Source of the DNA: Flavobacteriales bacterium
GTDB lineage: Bacteria; Bacteroidota; Bacteroidia; Flavobacteriales_D; Crocinitomicaceae
DNA: 7,782 bases
Assembly (NCBI GenBank): GCA_009926905.1
Contig: RFNX01000426.1
Span: forward strand, 1 to 7,782
Reading direction: 5' to 3'
Shown here piece by piece: positions 4,900-7,782 of the stretch. The notes beneath the pieces were generated by a model. It was given only the letters and a program-made list of their open reading frames with translations. It had not been told where the DNA came from and made no database searches. The position numbers and the translations under genes are program-made. Within the stretch, counting starts at the first letter, position 1; each line of letters opens with the position of its first letter.

Positions 4900-7782
4900 A
4901 TGGTGGGTAAGCTTAAAATATTATTATTAAGTGTATTGTTGTCAAGCACTTATGTATTCTCTCAATCTGGTTTGGGTACTGTTAAAGGTACGGTAAAAGA
5001 CGAAACTTCGAGTGAGCCACTTCCTTCAAGTAAGGTTTTGTTAAAACAAAATGGTACTATAAAAGGTGGTGCTGTAACCGATTTGGATGGGAAATTTCAA
5101 ATTAATGGTGTTCAGCCAGGTTCTTATGACATCGAAGTAAGAAACTCTGACGGATACCAACCATCTGTTGTGACAGGTGTTGCAATTTCACCTGATAAGA
5201 TTACATTCTTGGACAATTTGGTTTTGTCAAAACCACAGTTAATCCGAGATTTAGAAGAGGTAAAAATTGTTGCATACCGTGTGCCATTAATTGATAAAGA
5301 TGGTGGAGCATCAGGAGCTACAGTAACAAGAGAAGATATCTCAAGATTACCTGTTCGTTCTGCAGCAGGTGTTGCATCAACAGTTGGTGGTGTAAACACA
5401 AACGAAGGTTCAGGAGAAATTTCAGTTCGTGGTTCGCGTTCAGATGGTACTTATTTTTATATAGACGGTATTAAAGTCCGTGGTTCAGCAAACTTACCAA
5501 AATCAGCTTTAGAAGAAGTTTCTGTAATTACAGGTGGTGTTCCAGCTAATTACGGTGACGTAACGGGTGGTATCATTTCCATTACAACTAGAGGTCCATC
5601 AGCAACTTATTTTGGAAGTGCAGAGGTTGTAACTTCTGGAGTTTACTTTAAAGGAGCAGACAAAGATGGTTATGATGGTAAAGTTTTTGGTTTGGATAAA
5701 TATGGTTACAACCTATTTGAAGGAATGTTATCTGGGCCATTATTAATGCAAAGAGATTCTACAGGCAAGAAAACAAAACCAAGATTAGGTTTTCTAGTTT
5801 CAGCTAACTTCACAGATCAATTAGATAGCCGTCCATTAGCAGATGGAGGATATAGAATTAAAAAAGATGTACGCGATGAGTTGATAGCAAACCCACTTCG
5901 ACCTACATCAACTGGATTCGGAACATTCCATAATGCTCTGTTCTTAAGAGAAAGTGATTTTGAAAAAGTTGCTTGGAGAATGAATGCAAGATCTACAGAT
6001 TTTTCTGGTCAAGCAAAAATTGATGTAAATACTGGTCCCTCTGTAAACTTACAATTTGGTGGTTCATTGAACTATAACAATGGAAGTAACTATTCTTATG
6101 CAGGTTCATTGTTAAACTTCCAAAACTTTGGTGTTTCTAAATCTCTCGATTATCGAGTTTTTGGTCGTTTAACACAACGTTTTAACAACGATAAAGAAGG
6201 AAGTAGTTCTAAAATAAAGTCAGCCTTGTATAATATCATGGTTGATTACACAAAATCAAAAAGAGATGTTTATGATCCAAAACATCAATATAATATTTTT
6301 AATTACGGTCATGTTGGAACTTTTGAAACTTCAAGAAGACCTTCTTATGAATTTGATCCAGCAACACAGACTTATGTTCACAATGGTTTCAAAGATATTG
6401 AAGTTAAATTCACACCTTCTGAAACAAATGCAACTTTGGCATCAATTACTACTCAATACTATAACATTTACAACGGTTCACCAATTGGTCACTATGAAAA
6501 TTTATTTCAAATTCAACAAGGAAATGCTTTAAGAAATGGTGATTCCCCGTCAAGTGTTTATGGAATTTGGAGCAATATTGGTACACCTTACAACTTCTTT
6601 GGAAAAACTGAAAATGATCAATTTCGTGTTACAGGTGCAGGTGCAGTTGTTATTGGAGACCACAGTATTTCTTTAGGATTTGAATACGAGCAACGTATTG
6701 ACCGAGGTTGGACTTCTGGAACAACAACAGGAGGTGGAACAAATGGACCAATTGGAATTTGGTCAATTGCTCGTCAATTAGCAAACTTTCATATCAGAGA
6801 ACTTGATTTAAACAGTGGTGTTGTTTCTGATTCTGGTTCATTCAAAGCAATAACTTATGATAGACTTAATTCTGGTTACGCATCGACTTCTGGAACAGGC
6901 GAATACGGCGGTCAGTTAAATAACGATAATCAATCATTTTTTGACTATAATTTAAGAAATAAGTTAGGTTTAAACCCGGCTGGAAGTGATTTTGTTGATA
7001 TAGACAAATACGATCCGTCTTTGTTTCAGTATGATATGTTCTCACCTGATGAATTATTAAATGGAGGTAACTCTTTTGTTTCATATTGGGGTTTTGATCA
7101 CACTGGAGCAAAAGTTCGTGGAGCAACGGATATCAATAAATATTTTAATGAATACGATAAAAATGGAAATTACAAACGTTTTGTAGGTGCATTCCAGCCA
7201 ACTTATATTGCTGGTTATATCATGGATAAATTTGCATTTAAAGACATCGTTTTCAACGTAGGTGTGCGTGTTGACGTTTTTGATGCCAATCAACCTGTAT
7301 TAAAAGACCCATACTTATTCTATAATGCTAAAACAGCGAAAGAAGCTCGTGCATTAAAAGAAAGTGACCCTAATCAATATGCTTGGGTTAACATTCCTGA
7401 AAGTGTTGGTGACGATTATGTTGTTTATGTAAACGATGTAAACAATCCAACTGCAATAAATGGATTTAGAACAGGTACAAATTGGTATAATGCCACTGGT
7501 ACACCAATTGAAGATCCAAAAGTAATTAAAGGAGCTGCAGGAATTGCGCCATGGTTGGTGGATCCATCATTAACAACGCCTAATGCAAACGCATTCGAAG
7601 ATTATAAAGCTCAAGTGAACGTAATGCCGCGTATCGCATTCTCGTTCCCAATTTCAGATCAAGCTTCATTCTTTGCTCATTACGACATTTTGACCAAGCG
7701 TCCAACTTCTGGTTTTAGATTCGATCCATTTGATTATCAGTTTATTCAATCAAGAAGCGCTATTATTGATAACGCTAATTTG
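4900..7782 (+). CDS. TonB-dependent outer-membrane receptor with carboxypeptidase-regulatory-like N-terminal domain, 3' end outside the window
   Basis: The frame is open from ATG 4900 to the window edge (961 codons, no stop), so the end of the barrel is missing. Residues 1-21 form a signal peptide (basic MVGKLK, a Leu-rich core, then VFS before Gln22). A carboxypeptidase-D regulatory-like beta-sandwich follows (about 27-110: VKGTVKDE, GAVTDLDGKFQI, GVQPGSYDIEV). A possible TonB-box-like segment EEVKIVAY lies near 119-126. The plug domain runs from about 130 to 235 (TREDISRLPVRS, then GEISVRGSRSDGTYFYIDG from about 172, VITGGVPANYGDVTGG, IISITTRG). The remainder reads as beta-barrel strands with long, Asn/Gly/Tyr-rich loops. 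Such receptors import a ligand using TonB energy. The ligand is unknown and no susD-like partner is visible, although one could lie downstream. It is closer to Oar/CarboxypepD-type receptors than to typical SusC, judged by eye. Confidence 0.95.
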   Translation, partial: MVGKLKILLLSVLLSSTYVFSQSGLGTVKGTVKDETSSEPLPSSKVLLKQNGTIKGGAVTDLDGKFQINGVQPGSYDIEVRNSDGYQPSVVTGVAISPDKITFLDNLVLSKPQLIRDLEEVKIVAYRVPLIDKDGGASGATVTREDISRLPVRSAAGVASTVGGVNTNEGSGEISVRGSRSDGTYFYIDGIKVRGSANLPKSALEEVSVITGGVPANYGDVTGGIISITTRGPSATYFGSAEVVTSGVYFKGADKDGYDGKVFGLDKYGYNLFEGMLSGPLLMQRDSTGKKTKPRLGFLVSANFTDQLDSRPLADGGYRIKKDVRDELIANPLRPTSTGFGTFHNALFLRESDFEKVAWRMNARSTDFSGQAKIDVNTGPSVNLQFGGSLNYNNGSNYSYAGSLLNFQNFGVSKSLDYRVFGRLTQRFNNDKEGSSSKIKSALYNIMVDYTKSKRDVYDPKHQYNIFNYGHVGTFETSRRPSYEFDPATQTYVHNGFKDIEVKFTPSETNATLASITTQYYNIYNGSPIGHYENLFQIQQGNALRNGDSPSSVYGIWSNIGTPYNFFGKTENDQFRVTGAGAVVIGDHSISLGFEYEQRIDRGWTSGTTTGGGTNGPIGIWSIARQLANFHIRELDLNSGVVSDSGSFKAITYDRLNSGYASTSGTGEYGGQLNNDNQSFFDYNLRNKLGLNPAGSDFVDIDKYDPSLFQYDMFSPDELLNGGNSFVSYWGFDHTGAKVRGATDINKYFNEYDKNGNYKRFVGAFQPTYIAGYIMDKFAFKDIVFNVGVRVDVFDANQPVLKDPYLFYNAKTAKEARALKESDPNQYAWVNIPESVGDDYVVYVNDVNNPTAINGFRTGTNWYNATGTPIEDPKVIKGAAGIAPWLVDPSLTTPNANAFEDYKAQVNVMPRIAFSFPISDQASFFAHYDILTKRPTSGFRFDPFDYQFIQSRSAIIDNANL

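Noticed and set aside
6242..7293. Several short open frames on both strands inside the receptor gene (for example 6242-6532 +, 6866-7126 -, 7081-7293 -), and a similar one at 5124-5399 -
   Set aside because: All lie within the continuous receptor reading frame, which has signal peptide, plug and barrel features; these are out-of-frame readings.

Overview
The window looks like chromosomal DNA from a Bacteroidota bacterium, most likely of the order Flavobacteriales. Four things point there: a type IX secretion (T9SS) C-terminal sorting domain, a TonB-dependent receptor with an N-terminal carboxypeptidase-regulatory-like domain, promoter elements of the TAnnTTTG type, and AT-rich DNA with no clear Shine-Dalgarno sequences. 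There are no RNA genes, insertion sequences, CRISPR arrays or prophage genes. Coding density is very high and no stretch over 300 bases lacks a gene.

Layout. Bases 2-331 (+) are the C-terminal end of a T9SS-secreted surface protein. One base later the convergent uvrC (333-2135, -) ends. The best terminator for the secreted-protein gene lies inside the uvrC coding sequence. A 56-bp divergent gap separates uvrC from nadC (2192-3031, +), whose promoter-like -7 box lies four bases from the start codon. nadC runs tail to tail, with a 10-bp overlap, into a three-gene minus-strand operon read from 4740 down to 3022: an Sfp-type phosphopantetheinyl transferase, a geranylgeranylglyceryl phosphate (GGGP) synthase family enzyme, and a small four-helix membrane protein. 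The operon genes overlap by 4 and 14 bp. A 159-bp divergent intergenic region with an imperfect inverted repeat then leads to a large TonB-dependent receptor gene, which starts at 4900 (+) and runs off the right edge still open (961 codons seen).

How the genes relate. UvrC (nucleotide excision repair) and NadC (NAD synthesis) are housekeeping genes. The minus-strand operon joins carrier-protein activation to an archaeal-like ether-lipid enzyme and an unknown membrane protein, so a role in lipid or envelope metabolism is plausible but inferred. The two ends of the window encode cell-surface functions. Nothing here is clearly a new defence or mobile system. The most interesting points are the GGGP synthase operon, the terminator embedded in uvrC, and the very short leader predicted for nadC.
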